Below, one piece after another: positions 8,487-16,371 of a DNA stretch of 64,000 nucleotides. How positions within the stretch are numbered: the stretch's first letter is position 1; each line of letters starts with the position of its first letter. The notes beneath the pieces are model-generated. The model was not told the DNA's origin and did no database searches. It saw only the letters and a program-made list of their open reading frames with translations. Made by a program: the position numbers and the translations under genes. This DNA is from Rheinheimera sp. Lineage in GTDB: Bacteria; Pseudomonadota; Gammaproteobacteria; Enterobacterales; Alteromonadaceae. The DNA lies in the NCBI GenBank assembly GCA_003543135.1, contig DPJG01000006.1, positions 186,001 through 250,000 on the forward strand. The letters are read 5' to 3'.

Positions 8487-9914
8487 ATGGACATAGACAG
8501 TGCACAACTCTCCGCCATTTTATCGCGGATCCAATTTGCCTTTACCGTCAGTTTTCATATCATTTTTCCGTCTATTACCATTGGTCTCGCCACACTGATT
8601 GCGGTGTGGGAAGGTTTATGGTTAAAAACCCGCAACCCTGTGTATCTGCAGCTGGCCAAATTCTGGATCAAACCTTTTGCCATTACTTTTGGCATGGGCG
8701 TGGTGTCCGGCATCGTGCTGTCTTATGAATTTGGCACCAACTTCTCAAAATTTTCCGAGCTGACCGGCGCTGTGCTCGGGCCTTTAATGGCTTATGAAGT
8801 GTTAACGGCGTTTTTTCTTGAAGCCGGCTTTTTAGGGGTGATGTTATTTGGCTGGCAAAGGGTCAGTGAACGGATGCACTTTTTTGCCAGCTGCACTGTC
8901 GCAGTCGGCACCTGGATCTCAGCCTTTTGGATCATCGCAGCCAACAGCTGGATGCAAACTCCGGCCGGCCACAAAATCGTCAACGGCCGCTTTGAAGTAG
9001 AAAGCTGGTTTGCCGTTATTTTTAACCCTTCGATGCCGTATCGGTTATCTCATATGTTGCTGGCAACAATGCTGACCGCCACTTTTGTGGTGATGGCCAC
9101 CAGTGCCTGGTATCTGCTGAAACAACAACATCAGACTTTTGCCCGTAAAGGCTTGTCGATGACCTTATGGCTGGCACTGGTACTGGCGCCACTGCAGGCT
9201 CTGGTGGGGGATTTTCATGGCCTGAATGTCAAAGAACATCAGCCGGTAAAACTGGCGGCGATGGAAGGGATCTGGCCAGCCCGAGAAGCCAATGTGCCTT
9301 ATTTGTTATTTGCGATTCCCGACCCGGAGCAGGAAAAAAACCACTTTGAAGTGAAAATTCCCGGTTTGGCCAGCCTGCTGCTGACTCATGACTGGCAGGG
9401 TGAATTACAGGGGCTGCAGTCTGTGCCAAAAGCCGACAGACCCAATGTACCCCTGGTGTTTTTTTCGTTTCGGCTGATGGTTGGGCTGGGTCTTTTGATG
9501 ATCTTTATCGCGGTAGCAGGCTTATGGCTTAGAAAACGTGGCACTTTGTATCAGAGTCGCTGGTTTTTGCGGCTGTGCAGTGTGATGGCGCCCAGCGGTG
9601 TTATTGCAGTGTTGGCGGGCTGGTATGTGGTGGAAGTGGGTCGCCAGCCCTGGCTGGTGCAAGGTTTAGTGCGCACTATGGATGTGGTATCACCGCTGCC
9701 TGCCGAACGGGTGACCTTGTCGCTGAGCTTATTTGTGCTGACTTACAGCCTGCTGTTTGGCGTTTATCTGTATTTTTTCCGCAAACTGATCAAAAAAGGT
9801 CCGCCTGAACTGGCCGATTTGCAGCAGTTAAAAGTGGGGGTGAAAGCGTCAGGCTATGCTGTTGCCTTTACCAAAAATCTGGCAGATGAAACACAGCATA
9901 AAGGAGCACATTAA
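8487..9914 (+). CDS. cioA: Cytochrome bd-type / cyanide-insensitive ubiquinol oxidase subunit I
   Basis: At 475 residues with about nine membrane helices, this is the quinol-oxidising, haem-bearing subunit of a bd-type terminal oxidase in the inner membrane. The haem ligand histidine near the N terminus is in VSFHIIFPSITIG, and a second is in LSHMLLATM. The quinol-binding loop carries KEHQPVKLAAMEGIW, and GRQPWLVQGLVRT is the conserved signature after the loop. The loop is short compared with E. coli CydA (522 residues), which places it with the CioA/short-Q-loop branch. Resistance to cyanide is known for some members but cannot be read from sequence. Its TAA overlaps the ATG of cioB by one base. 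Confidence 0.95.
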   Translation: MDIDSAQLSAILSRIQFAFTVSFHIIFPSITIGLATLIAVWEGLWLKTRNPVYLQLAKFWIKPFAITFGMGVVSGIVLSYEFGTNFSKFSELTGAVLGPLMAYEVLTAFFLEAGFLGVMLFGWQRVSERMHFFASCTVAVGTWISAFWIIAANSWMQTPAGHKIVNGRFEVESWFAVIFNPSMPYRLSHMLLATMLTATFVVMATSAWYLLKQQHQTFARKGLSMTLWLALVLAPLQALVGDFHGLNVKEHQPVKLAAMEGIWPAREANVPYLLFAIPDPEQEKNHFEVKIPGLASLLLTHDWQGELQGLQSVPKADRPNVPLVFFSFRLMVGLGLLMIFIAVAGLWLRKRGTLYQSRWFLRLCSVMAPSGVIAVLAGWYVVEVGRQPWLVQGLVRTMDVVSPLPAERVTLSLSLFVLTYSLLFGVYLYFFRKLIKKGPPELADLQQLKVGVKASGYAVAFTKNLADETQHKGAH

Positions 9915-10945
9915 TGGATATCAGTTTGTTTTATTTCCTGTTATTGGGTTTTGCCATTCTGATGTATGTGTTGTTGGATGGCTTTGATTTAGGGATTGGC
10001 ATTTTATATCCCTGGTTTAATTCAGATGCCGAACATGATCATTTGATGCGATCCATTTCGCACGTCTGGGATGGCAACGAAACCTGGCTGGTGTTTGGTG
10101 GTGTCATATTGTTTGGTGCCTTTCCGACGGCTTATGCCCAGTTATTGTCGACTTTATATCTGCCCATTATGTTGATGCTGATTGGCTTGATTTTCCGTGG
10201 TGTGGCTTTTGAATACCGCTTTAAGTCTCACAGCTCAAAAATCTGGTGGAGCCGCGCTTTTGCCATAGGCTCAACCCTGGCTGCTTTTTGTCAGGGCCTG
10301 ATGCTGGGTGCTGTGGTGCAAGGCGTACCTTCAGATGCCATCCAGGGCAGCAGCCTGCAACTGGTCACGCCCTTTTCACTTTTTACCGCTGTCGCCGTAG
10401 TGGCAGGTTATGCCCTGCTCGGCTGTGCTTATCTGGTGATGAAAAGCCGCGGTGACATTCAGCACAAAGCGGCGCAGCGCGGGCGTGTGCTGGTCTGGGT
10501 GGTGATGCTGGCGATGGCGCTGGTCAGTCTCTTTACCGTACTGAGCGATGATTTAATCTGGCAACGCTGGTTTGGCGGCTGGCAAACCTTGTGGTTATTA
10601 CCTTTGCCACTGCTGGCACTGGCAGCAGCCCGATTGTTGTATCGCGACCTTGGCCGGGTGCGTAAAAGCCATCACAACAAAGAGCAGGTGACAGAAAAAC
10701 ACGAGGATAGGCCCTTCTGGTTGGCAGTCAGTTTATTTGTGCTGGCTTTTGCCGGTTTGCTGGTCAGTTTATTTCCATATCTGCTGCCGCGTCAGCTGAG
10801 TTATCAACAAGCGGTAGCGCCTGAGCACAGTCTGTGGTTTATGCTGCCTGGCGTGCTGATTTTTGTGCCGCTTATTCTGGCGTACACCCTGTGGGGTTAT
10901 CGCATTTTTGCCGGCAAAGTCGAAGATTTTGAGGAGGGTTATTGA
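9914..10945 (+). CDS. cioB: Cytochrome bd-type ubiquinol oxidase subunit II
   Basis: This 343-residue, eight-to-nine-helix protein carries the CydB hallmarks DGFDLGIGILYPW near the start and HVWDGNETWLVFGG, where the acidic residue lines the proton path in characterised oxidases. It forms the heterodimer with subunit I. Start and stop overlap both neighbours by one base (TAATG and TGATG), showing tight translational coupling with cioA and with the downstream small subunit gene. Length fits the family. Confidence 0.95.
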   Translation: MDISLFYFLLLGFAILMYVLLDGFDLGIGILYPWFNSDAEHDHLMRSISHVWDGNETWLVFGGVILFGAFPTAYAQLLSTLYLPIMLMLIGLIFRGVAFEYRFKSHSSKIWWSRAFAIGSTLAAFCQGLMLGAVVQGVPSDAIQGSSLQLVTPFSLFTAVAVVAGYALLGCAYLVMKSRGDIQHKAAQRGRVLVWVVMLAMALVSLFTVLSDDLIWQRWFGGWQTLWLLPLPLLALAAARLLYRDLGRVRKSHHNKEQVTEKHEDRPFWLAVSLFVLAFAGLLVSLFPYLLPRQLSYQQAVAPEHSLWFMLPGVLIFVPLILAYTLWGYRIFAGKVEDFEEGY

Positions 10946-11124
10946 TGTTTGCCAACCACAACAGTGTTTGCGGGCAGAAATTTTTGGTCACTGGTCGCAA
11001 TTTTTACCGCAGGCTCAATAAAAATTTAACGGCGACCCAATGGTTTTTGCTGTTATACCTTGTGGGTACAGGTTCTTTACTCATTGTTGTATTTTTACTG
11101 AAATTAGCGATGAAATTTATCTAA
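10945..11124 (+). CDS. Small CydX/DUF2474-like subunit of the quinol oxidase
   Basis: The 59-residue product has a basic N-terminal half (RNFYRRLNKNLTATQ) and one C-terminal membrane helix (FLLLYLVGTGSLLIVVFLL). The ATG overlaps the cioB stop as TGATG, a common arrangement for the DUF2474/CydX-type single-helix subunit in cydAB and cioAB operons. Such subunits stabilise the haem site in characterised enzymes. The family call rests on position, size and helix, not on a strong motif. The N-terminal extension is longer than in typical DUF2474 members. Confidence 0.75.
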   Translation: MFANHNSVCGQKFLVTGRNFYRRLNKNLTATQWFLLLYLVGTGSLLIVVFLLKLAMKFI

Positions 11125-11140
11125 ATCAGCGCAAATCACT

Positions 11141-11173
11141 GAGGCGGAATTTTGATTCCGCCTCAGCTTTTGT
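11141..11173 (+). terminator. Rho-independent terminator after the cio operon
   Basis: GAGGCGGAAT at 11141-11150 pairs perfectly with ATTCCGCCTC at 11155-11164 around a four-base loop, followed by a short T run. It lies 16 bases after the last oxidase ORF and closes that operon. Confidence 0.8.
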
Positions 11174-11181
11174 CAACTTTA

Positions 11182-11195
11182 TTGACCTGGATCAG
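11182..11195 (+). promoter_or_regulatory. Degenerate FNR-like half-matching box
   Basis: TTGACCTGGATCAG matches eight of ten defined positions of TTGATNNNNATCAA. It is 130 bases before the small secreted ORF at 11326. It is weaker than the box at 8274 and could be chance; I list it because three such sites occur within 4.5 kb. Confidence 0.35.
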
Positions 11196-11325
11196 GCTTT
11201 TCCCGCTCTTCAGCCTTGACTTTATTTTCGACAACAGCCGGTTTTGGCGATTGCTATTTTAAATTAGCCGCTGCTATAGTCAGGTCATGGCAGTGTAGTA
11301 CCGCCAATTTCCGGGATGTCAGGTT

Positions 11326-11643
11326 ATGCGCTGGTTTCACCTATTTATCACTATCATTTATCTGAGCGTACTGTTTTCACCACCAGTGAAAGCGGTCACC
11401 GCCAGTCGTGTTGATGTGATAAGTGGCGGTATCGCCAGCCAGCAGGCCATTATGCCGTTGACCCAACATCTTGCATCAGGCCAGCATGAATTTAACGACA
11501 GCCCTGATGATCTGGCTTTGTGCGGCAAAACCAATCTGCATATTGTCAGCACCTGTCAAACAGTCCCTGTTTTTGTTGCAGCCGAAGCTCCTGTTGCCAG
11601 AGCAATTGCCGCTCAGCCACGCGCCCCACCATTCCATCACTGA
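11326..11643 (+). CDS. Hypothetical small exported protein
   Basis: The 105-residue frame opens with a good signal peptide (FHLFITIIYLSVLFSPPVKA) and ends with an alanine/proline-rich tail. GGGATG lies before the ATG. The mature part has two cysteines (LALCGK and STCQTV) that could form a disulphide. I recognise no family. A frame of this length could be accidental, so the evidence is the signal peptide and ribosome site only. Confidence 0.45.
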   Translation: MRWFHLFITIIYLSVLFSPPVKAVTASRVDVISGGIASQQAIMPLTQHLASGQHEFNDSPDDLALCGKTNLHIVSTCQTVPVFVAAEAPVARAIAAQPRAPPFHH

Positions 11644-11752
11644 TTGTTCATTTTGTTGTTGTTTTAAATTTTGCCGCTGATGAACAGCGCAAAATCACCT
11701 ATCAAATGAATTCACAATGACTGCCTCTGAGTCATTGTCTGTGAGGTATACC

Positions 11753-12316
11753 ATGAGAACATTAACTGCTTACACGCTGGACCAGATTGACCACTTAGTA
11801 CAACCTGCTGAATTTCAGGATGCCACCTTAAAATCTCCGGCTCTGAGTGTATTTACCGACTTCAGAACCAATAACCCTATGCTGCTGGATGAAAGCACGC
11901 CTGCTCTTGAAGCTGAAGAAATGATGCGCAACGAACACAGCCAGCTGAAACTGGTGGTGGATGCCAGCCGCGAAATGGTTGGGGTGTTAAGTAACGACAG
12001 ATTCAGCAGCCAGCATCTGATGCGGTTGGTGAATAAAGACGTGAAAGCCAAAGACTTAAAAGTGAAAGACGTGATGCACCCAAGAGCCGAAGTGATGGGT
12101 TTGTCTTATCAGCAGCTGCAACACTGCACTGTCGGTGACGTGCTGAACACCTTGCAAAAAGCCGGTGAACCTTATGCCGTGGTTGTCGACCATGAACAAC
12201 ATCAAATCCGCGGTATTATTTCCGCCCGCGATATCACGGCCAGATTACATATAGCCCCGGTGCAAATTGAAAAAACACCCACTTTGCTGAATGTGCTGGA
12301 GCTGGAAAGCGCCTGA
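11753..12316 (+). CDS. Tandem CBS-domain protein
   Basis: This soluble protein of 187 residues has two CBS motifs. The first includes TDFRTNNPMLLDESTPALEAEEMM...VGVLS, and the second includes VKDVMHPRAEVMGL...VGDVLNTLQKAGEPYAVVVD ending in IRGIISARDITARL. Paired CBS domains bind adenosine nucleotides and act as regulatory modules. No catalytic domain is attached, so it may act on a separate partner. I preferred the ATG at 11753, which has GTGAGG before it, over an in-frame start at 11717. A terminator follows directly, so it is a single-gene unit. Its position next to the oxidase operon suggests a redox or energy role (inference). Confidence 0.85.
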   Translation: MRTLTAYTLDQIDHLVQPAEFQDATLKSPALSVFTDFRTNNPMLLDESTPALEAEEMMRNEHSQLKLVVDASREMVGVLSNDRFSSQHLMRLVNKDVKAKDLKVKDVMHPRAEVMGLSYQQLQHCTVGDVLNTLQKAGEPYAVVVDHEQHQIRGIISARDITARLHIAPVQIEKTPTLLNVLELESA

Positions 12317-12336
12317 TACCACATTGACAACCCGCA

Positions 12337-12368
12337 CAAAAAAACCGGCTATTGCCGGTTTTTTTTAT
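12337..12368 (+). terminator. Rho-independent terminator after the CBS gene
   Basis: AAAAACCGGC and GCCGGTTTTT pair around TATT and run into eight T residues. It lies about 20 bases after the CBS stop codon. The A-rich left arm could let it also work for the opposite strand. Confidence 0.88.
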
Positions 12369-12439
12369 TCACCTAAAGCGCTTGATTGTAACGCGGTGAT
12401 TCTGCCCCTCTGCTTTGTCACGCTGTTTTTATCCGGCGT

Positions 12440-12685
12440 TTATCCGCCATAGTCATCCTGCATCCGGTACATTAAATCGGTCAGATACTGCACGCCATTT
12501 TCTGCAGAAAGTGCCGACAGCGGTGTTTGCCCCATGGTATAGGCATTGGTACTGGTCAGCCACTGCGCAAACAGCTGATCCGATCCAAAATACGCCAGTC
12601 CTTGTTGGTAAAACTGCTCCGCTTGTTGCGGGTCAATTGCATGTGAACGAATAAGCCGAAGTGCGTTTTCAGAAACCGTAGCCAT
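12440..12685 (-). CDS. Stand-alone Xre/MbcA/ParS-type toxin-binding domain protein (DUF2384)
   Basis: The 81 residues match the C-terminal toxin-binding domain of Xre/MbcA/ParS antitoxins: YFGSDQLFAQWLTS, then MGQTPLSALSAENGVQYLTDLMYRM. In that family the domain neutralises RES-type toxins and is normally preceded by a DNA-binding helix-turn-helix, which is missing here. No RES toxin gene is adjacent on either side. A very strong ribosome site (GGAGGTGA, 12691-12698) precedes the ATG, so the short form is genuine rather than a truncation. It may be an orphan antitoxin or a domesticated regulator. Confidence 0.75.
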   Translation of the reverse strand: MATVSENALRLIRSHAIDPQQAEQFYQQGLAYFGSDQLFAQWLTSTNAYTMGQTPLSALSAENGVQYLTDLMYRMQDDYGG

Positions 12686-12741
12686 AGCATCACCTCCGTC
12701 GGAATTGGGTTTTAACTATAGTCAAGGATAAAGCGCCGGGC

Positions 12742-12755
12742 TTGATTTAGATCAG
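12742..12755 (-). promoter_or_regulatory. FNR-like box upstream of the MbcA-type gene
   Basis: The plus-strand sequence TTGATTTAGATCAG matches nine of ten defined positions of the FNR consensus. It ends 57 bases before the start codon at 12685, a suitable distance for control of that small gene. Confidence 0.55.
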
Positions 12756-12802
12756 TAAAGTACCCTGCTGTTGCAAAGCAGGCTTTACATGTGGCAAGGC
12801 CA

Positions 12803-12830
12803 AAAAGAAAAAGGTGGATAAACCACCTTT
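12803..12830 (-). terminator. Rho-independent terminator for the prolyl oligopeptidase gene
   Basis: Read on the minus strand, AAAGGTGG and CCACCTTT pair around a short loop and run into TTTTCTTTTT. A second hairpin (GACGCGG...CCGCGTC, 12846-12868) lies between it and the stop codon. Confidence 0.8.
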
Positions 12831-12885
12831 ATTTCCGAAACTTAAGACGCGGCTATAAAAACCGCGTCCTGTAATGGCAACAGAA

Positions 12886-15063
12886 TTATTTTGCCGCAGG
12901 TAAAGCAGTAACACCCATATTAAACAGGGTAAAACCAAAAGCATCAGCGGCCTGTTCAATGGTTTTAGACACTGGCGTGCCTGCACCATGACCGGCATTG
13001 GTTTCAATACGGATCAGCTGTGGGTTGTTGCCCCCGGCTTTGGCCTGCAGCTCAGCCGCAAACTTAAAGCTGTGCGCCGGTACTACACGGTCGTCATGGT
13101 CGCCTGTGGTGACCATAGTGGCCGGATAAGCCACACCTGCTTTGACGTTATGCACAGGTGAATAACCTTTCAGGTATTCAAACATCTCTTTGGACTGTTC
13201 AGCAGTACCATAGTCATAAGCCCAGCCAGCGCCCGCCGTGAAGGTGTGGTAACGCAGCATATCCAATACACCCACTGCCGGTAATGCCACTTTCATTAAG
13301 TCAGGACGTTGTGTCATCACTGCGCCCACCAACAAACCACCGTTTGAACCACCACTAATGGCTAACTTGTTGTTTGACGTGTATTTATTGGCAATCAGGT
13401 ATTCACCGGCCGCAATAAAATCATCAAACACATTTTGTTTTTTCAACTGGATACCGGCGTTGTGCCATTCTTTGCCGTATTCACCACCACCGCGCAGGTT
13501 AGGCACTGCATAAATGCCGCCCATTTCCATCCACACCAGGTTCGACACACTGAATCTTGGCGTCAGGCTAACGTTAAAACCGCCGTAACCGTACAACATG
13601 GTTGGGTTGGTACCGTCCAGTTGTAAACCTTTTTTGTGGGTGATAATCATCGGCACCTTAGTACCGTCTTTGCTGGTGTAAAACACCTGCTTGGACTCAT
13701 AATCGTCACTGTTAAACTTCACTGCAGGTTTAAAATACACCGCAGATTCACCGGTTTTTGGGTTATAGCTATAGCTGGTACCCGGCGTGCTGTAGTTAGT
13801 GAAGCTGTAATACAACACTTCATCTTTGGTTTTACCGTTAAAACCGCCGACTGAGCCCACGCCCGGCAGCTGAATATCCCGCACCAGTTTGCCGTCTAAG
13901 TCGTATTGCTGCACTTTAGAAACAGCATCCACCATATAGTTGGCAAAAAGTGCGCCGGCGCCTTTGCTGACACTCAGTACATTTTTGCTTTCAGGAATAA
14001 TATCAACCCACTGATCCTGTGAAGGTTTAGTGGCATCAATCATAATGAGGCGATTGTTTGGTGCTTTAAAGTTGGTCTCAAAATACAGCTTGTCACCGAC
14101 ACTGGTCACCAACTGATAGTCTGAACTGCCTTCAGCATCTAAGGTAATAAAAGTGCTGTCGGCTTTGGTTAAGTCTTTAATAAACAGTTTGTTACCAGAA
14201 GTAGCATTGGCTGCAGTGACCACCAGATATTTACCGTCATCTGTCACCTGAGCACCCACATAACGGTGTTTTTCCGCTTCGGTGGCACCAAACAGCACCT
14301 GATCATCTTTTTGCGCTGTGCCTAACTTGTGGTAATACAGCTTGTGCTGATCGGTTTTGGCCGACAGTTCGCTACCTTCTGGTTTGTCATAACTGGAATA
14401 GAAGAAACCTTCGTTGCCTTTCCAGGCAATACCGGAGAATTTGACATCCACCAGCTCTGTTTCCAGCTGCTCTTTAGTTTCGGCGTTAATAATCCGGATT
14501 TTGCGCCAGTCGCTGCCGCCTTCAGAAATCGCATAAGCCGCCAGGCTACCGTCTTCGGTAAACTGTAAGTCAGCCAGTGAAGTGGTACCGTCAGCTGAAA
14601 AGGTATTAGGGTCGAGGAACACTTCAGGCTCGGCGCCTTCTTTCTGCCGGTAAATTACCGACTGATTTTGCAGGCCGTCATTTTTGGAAAAATAGTTATA
14701 GGCACCCTCTTTACTTGGTGTGCCGATTTTTTCGTAGTTCCAAAGCTCAGTCAGACGCTGTTTAATTTGTTCGCGGTAGCTGATTTGCGCCAGGTAATCA
14801 AAAGTGACTTTGTTTTGTGCTTTCACCCATTCGCCGGTTTCAGCACTGCGATCATCTTCCAGCCAGCGGTAAGGGTCGGCCACCTGAGTTTCAAAATAGC
14901 TGTCGACCACATCACCTTGTTTGGTCGGTGCATACTGCAGTTTGGCAACAGGAGCGGCAGGGGTTTCAACAGCACTTTCCGGGCTGGTTTGAGCAGTTTC
15001 AGGTTTTGGGCCACAGGCAGCTAATAACGCCAGTGACAGCGCACTTACAGCAAAATACTTCAT
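12886..15063 (-). CDS. Prolyl oligopeptidase (S9A), lipoprotein
   Basis: The product of 725 residues starts with a lipoprotein signal ([17 protein letters not shown]) with lipobox LAAC, so it is predicted to be lipid-anchored in the cell envelope. A beta-propeller region follows ([16 protein letters not shown] near its start). The C-terminal alpha/beta hydrolase has the nucleophile in SGGSNGGLL, the aspartate in GDHDDRVVP and the histidine in NAGHGAG. It cleaves short peptides after proline. I chose the ATG at 15063 because the signal peptide begins there and GGAGAA precedes it; the open frame extends 36 codons further. It is followed by a terminator, so it is transcribed alone or from its own promoter. 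Confidence 0.95.
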   Translation of the reverse strand: MKYFAVSALSLALLAACGPKPETAQTSPESAVETPAAPVAKLQYAPTKQGDVVDSYFETQVADPYRWLEDDRSAETGEWVKAQNKVTFDYLAQISYREQIKQRLTELWNYEKIGTPSKEGAYNYFSKNDGLQNQSVIYRQKEGAEPEVFLDPNTFSADGTTSLADLQFTEDGSLAAYAISEGGSDWRKIRIINAETKEQLETELVDVKFSGIAWKGNEGFFYSSYDKPEGSELSAKTDQHKLYYHKLGTAQKDDQVLFGATEAEKHRYVGAQVTDDGKYLVVTAANATSGNKLFIKDLTKADSTFITLDAEGSSDYQLVTSVGDKLYFETNFKAPNNRLIMIDATKPSQDQWVDIIPESKNVLSVSKGAGALFANYMVDAVSKVQQYDLDGKLVRDIQLPGVGSVGGFNGKTKDEVLYYSFTNYSTPGTSYSYNPKTGESAVYFKPAVKFNSDDYESKQVFYTSKDGTKVPMIITHKKGLQLDGTNPTMLYGYGGFNVSLTPRFSVSNLVWMEMGGIYAVPNLRGGGEYGKEWHNAGIQLKKQNVFDDFIAAGEYLIANKYTSNNKLAISGGSNGGLLVGAVMTQRPDLMKVALPAVGVLDMLRYHTFTAGAGWAYDYGTAEQSKEMFEYLKGYSPVHNVKAGVAYPATMVTTGDHDDRVVPAHSFKFAAELQAKAGGNNPQLIRIETNAGHGAGTPVSKTIEQAADAFGFTLFNMGVTALPAAK

Positions 15064-15182
15064 CAGGTTCTCCGGTTTTTTTAGAGTAGGAACCGGAGCA
15101 TAACAAAATTGCAACCACAGACCAAACATTGCGATTGGCAGCCTGAAAATCAGGTTTAATGCCAATCGCAACGGTATTTTTC

Positions 15183-16322
15183 TCAGGATGGAAATATTTT
15201 TAAGTCGGTATTAAAACCAAACAATTTGCCGGACCAGATAAACACCTGCCACACCAGCACCCCAAAGGGGATATAACCAAAATAACCCAGCAGCGGCATT
15301 TCAGAAAACAAGTGGATCACATCTACATAAGGAATGTTGTACACCCAGAAATTCGGATTGGTCACCGGCTGTTGTACAAAATAATTGCTGCCGTGGTTCC
15401 AGAATTCCCAGAACAGACCATTGATTAAAGACGCCATGCCGATTAATAAACCTGCACTCCAGTCGCCTTGTTTGATGTCGGTAAAAGGATTCCAGATGCC
15501 AAGTTTTAATAAGATGCCGGTCATCACGGCGAAAGGCCCAATCCACACCACCCAAAACAGCGGGTAAGGCAACAGCACCATCAGGCCAATCAGTAAAGCG
15601 CCAATGCCAATCAGCCAGTTGCCGTTTAAATTAAGCGCCGGGCCATTTTTATAACGCGCCACCAGTTTGGGGAAAGTATTTAACAGGCAATACCATTCCA
15701 GGATAACCGGCGTTACAGTGCTGTAGGTCAGCAAAAATTCCATCACCAGCACAGTATGAGACCAGGGCGCAGCTGACGAATCCGGGTAATACCAGTTGGC
15801 GAGGACAAAATAATCATAATATTCAAAATAAGCCCAGCCGACGATGGACACGAGTGCTGCCAGCAACACCAAGCCGGGCTGACGTGAACACATGGAGGCA
15901 CCGTTATTACGGTGATACACCAGACCATCGAGCACCAGAATAAAACCCCACCACAGCGGGGTAAAAGCCCAGTACACCAGATCACCAAAGGCGGTGGAAT
16001 GGCTCCACATCAGCGCCCAGAAAAACAATGTGACCACAGTGCCGAGGTAAAACCACCATGGCAAAGGTTTTTTTGCCGCAGCAGGTTTGGGGGCGGCGCC
16101 TTTAAATCCCATCAGCTTTGGCAAAAACATCATGCAGCTGATCCAGACAGCACCCACAGCCACAGCGATAAAATACCAAAGGTTAAAACCAGGCGCCTGT
16201 GCCACAAACTGCGGCGGAAACTCGCCAAAACCAGGCGGTAAATGGGTTGGATACACAAACCAAGACACCAGCAGTGGCAACACTAAGGTTGCCAGCACCG
16301 GCCACAGCAGTTGAAAGCGCAT
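15183..16322 (-). CDS. Uncharacterised multi-pass membrane protein
   Basis: This 379-residue protein has about nine to ten hydrophobic helices rich in tryptophan and aromatic residues. A distinctive C-terminal stretch reads [15 protein letters not shown], then [19 protein letters not shown] and YFGYIPFG. I have a sense of related uncharacterised proteins with a WEFWN...EMPLLGYxGY signature but cannot name a function. AAGGA precedes the ATG at 16322. It sits 119 bases upstream of the prolyl oligopeptidase start and 49 bases after the TonB receptor stop, on the same strand, so partial read-through is possible. Confidence 0.75.
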   Translation of the reverse strand: MRFQLLWPVLATLVLPLLVSWFVYPTHLPPGFGEFPPQFVAQAPGFNLWYFIAVAVGAVWISCMMFLPKLMGFKGAAPKPAAAKKPLPWWFYLGTVVTLFFWALMWSHSTAFGDLVYWAFTPLWWGFILVLDGLVYHRNNGASMCSRQPGLVLLAALVSIVGWAYFEYYDYFVLANWYYPDSSAAPWSHTVLVMEFLLTYSTVTPVILEWYCLLNTFPKLVARYKNGPALNLNGNWLIGIGALLIGLMVLLPYPLFWVVWIGPFAVMTGILLKLGIWNPFTDIKQGDWSAGLLIGMASLINGLFWEFWNHGSNYFVQQPVTNPNFWVYNIPYVDVIHLFSEMPLLGYFGYIPFGVLVWQVFIWSGKLFGFNTDLKIFPS

Positions 16323-16371
16323 AGGTCATTCCTTGTTATGGTTATTAAAGCTTCCGTGAACTGCGCTGCAG

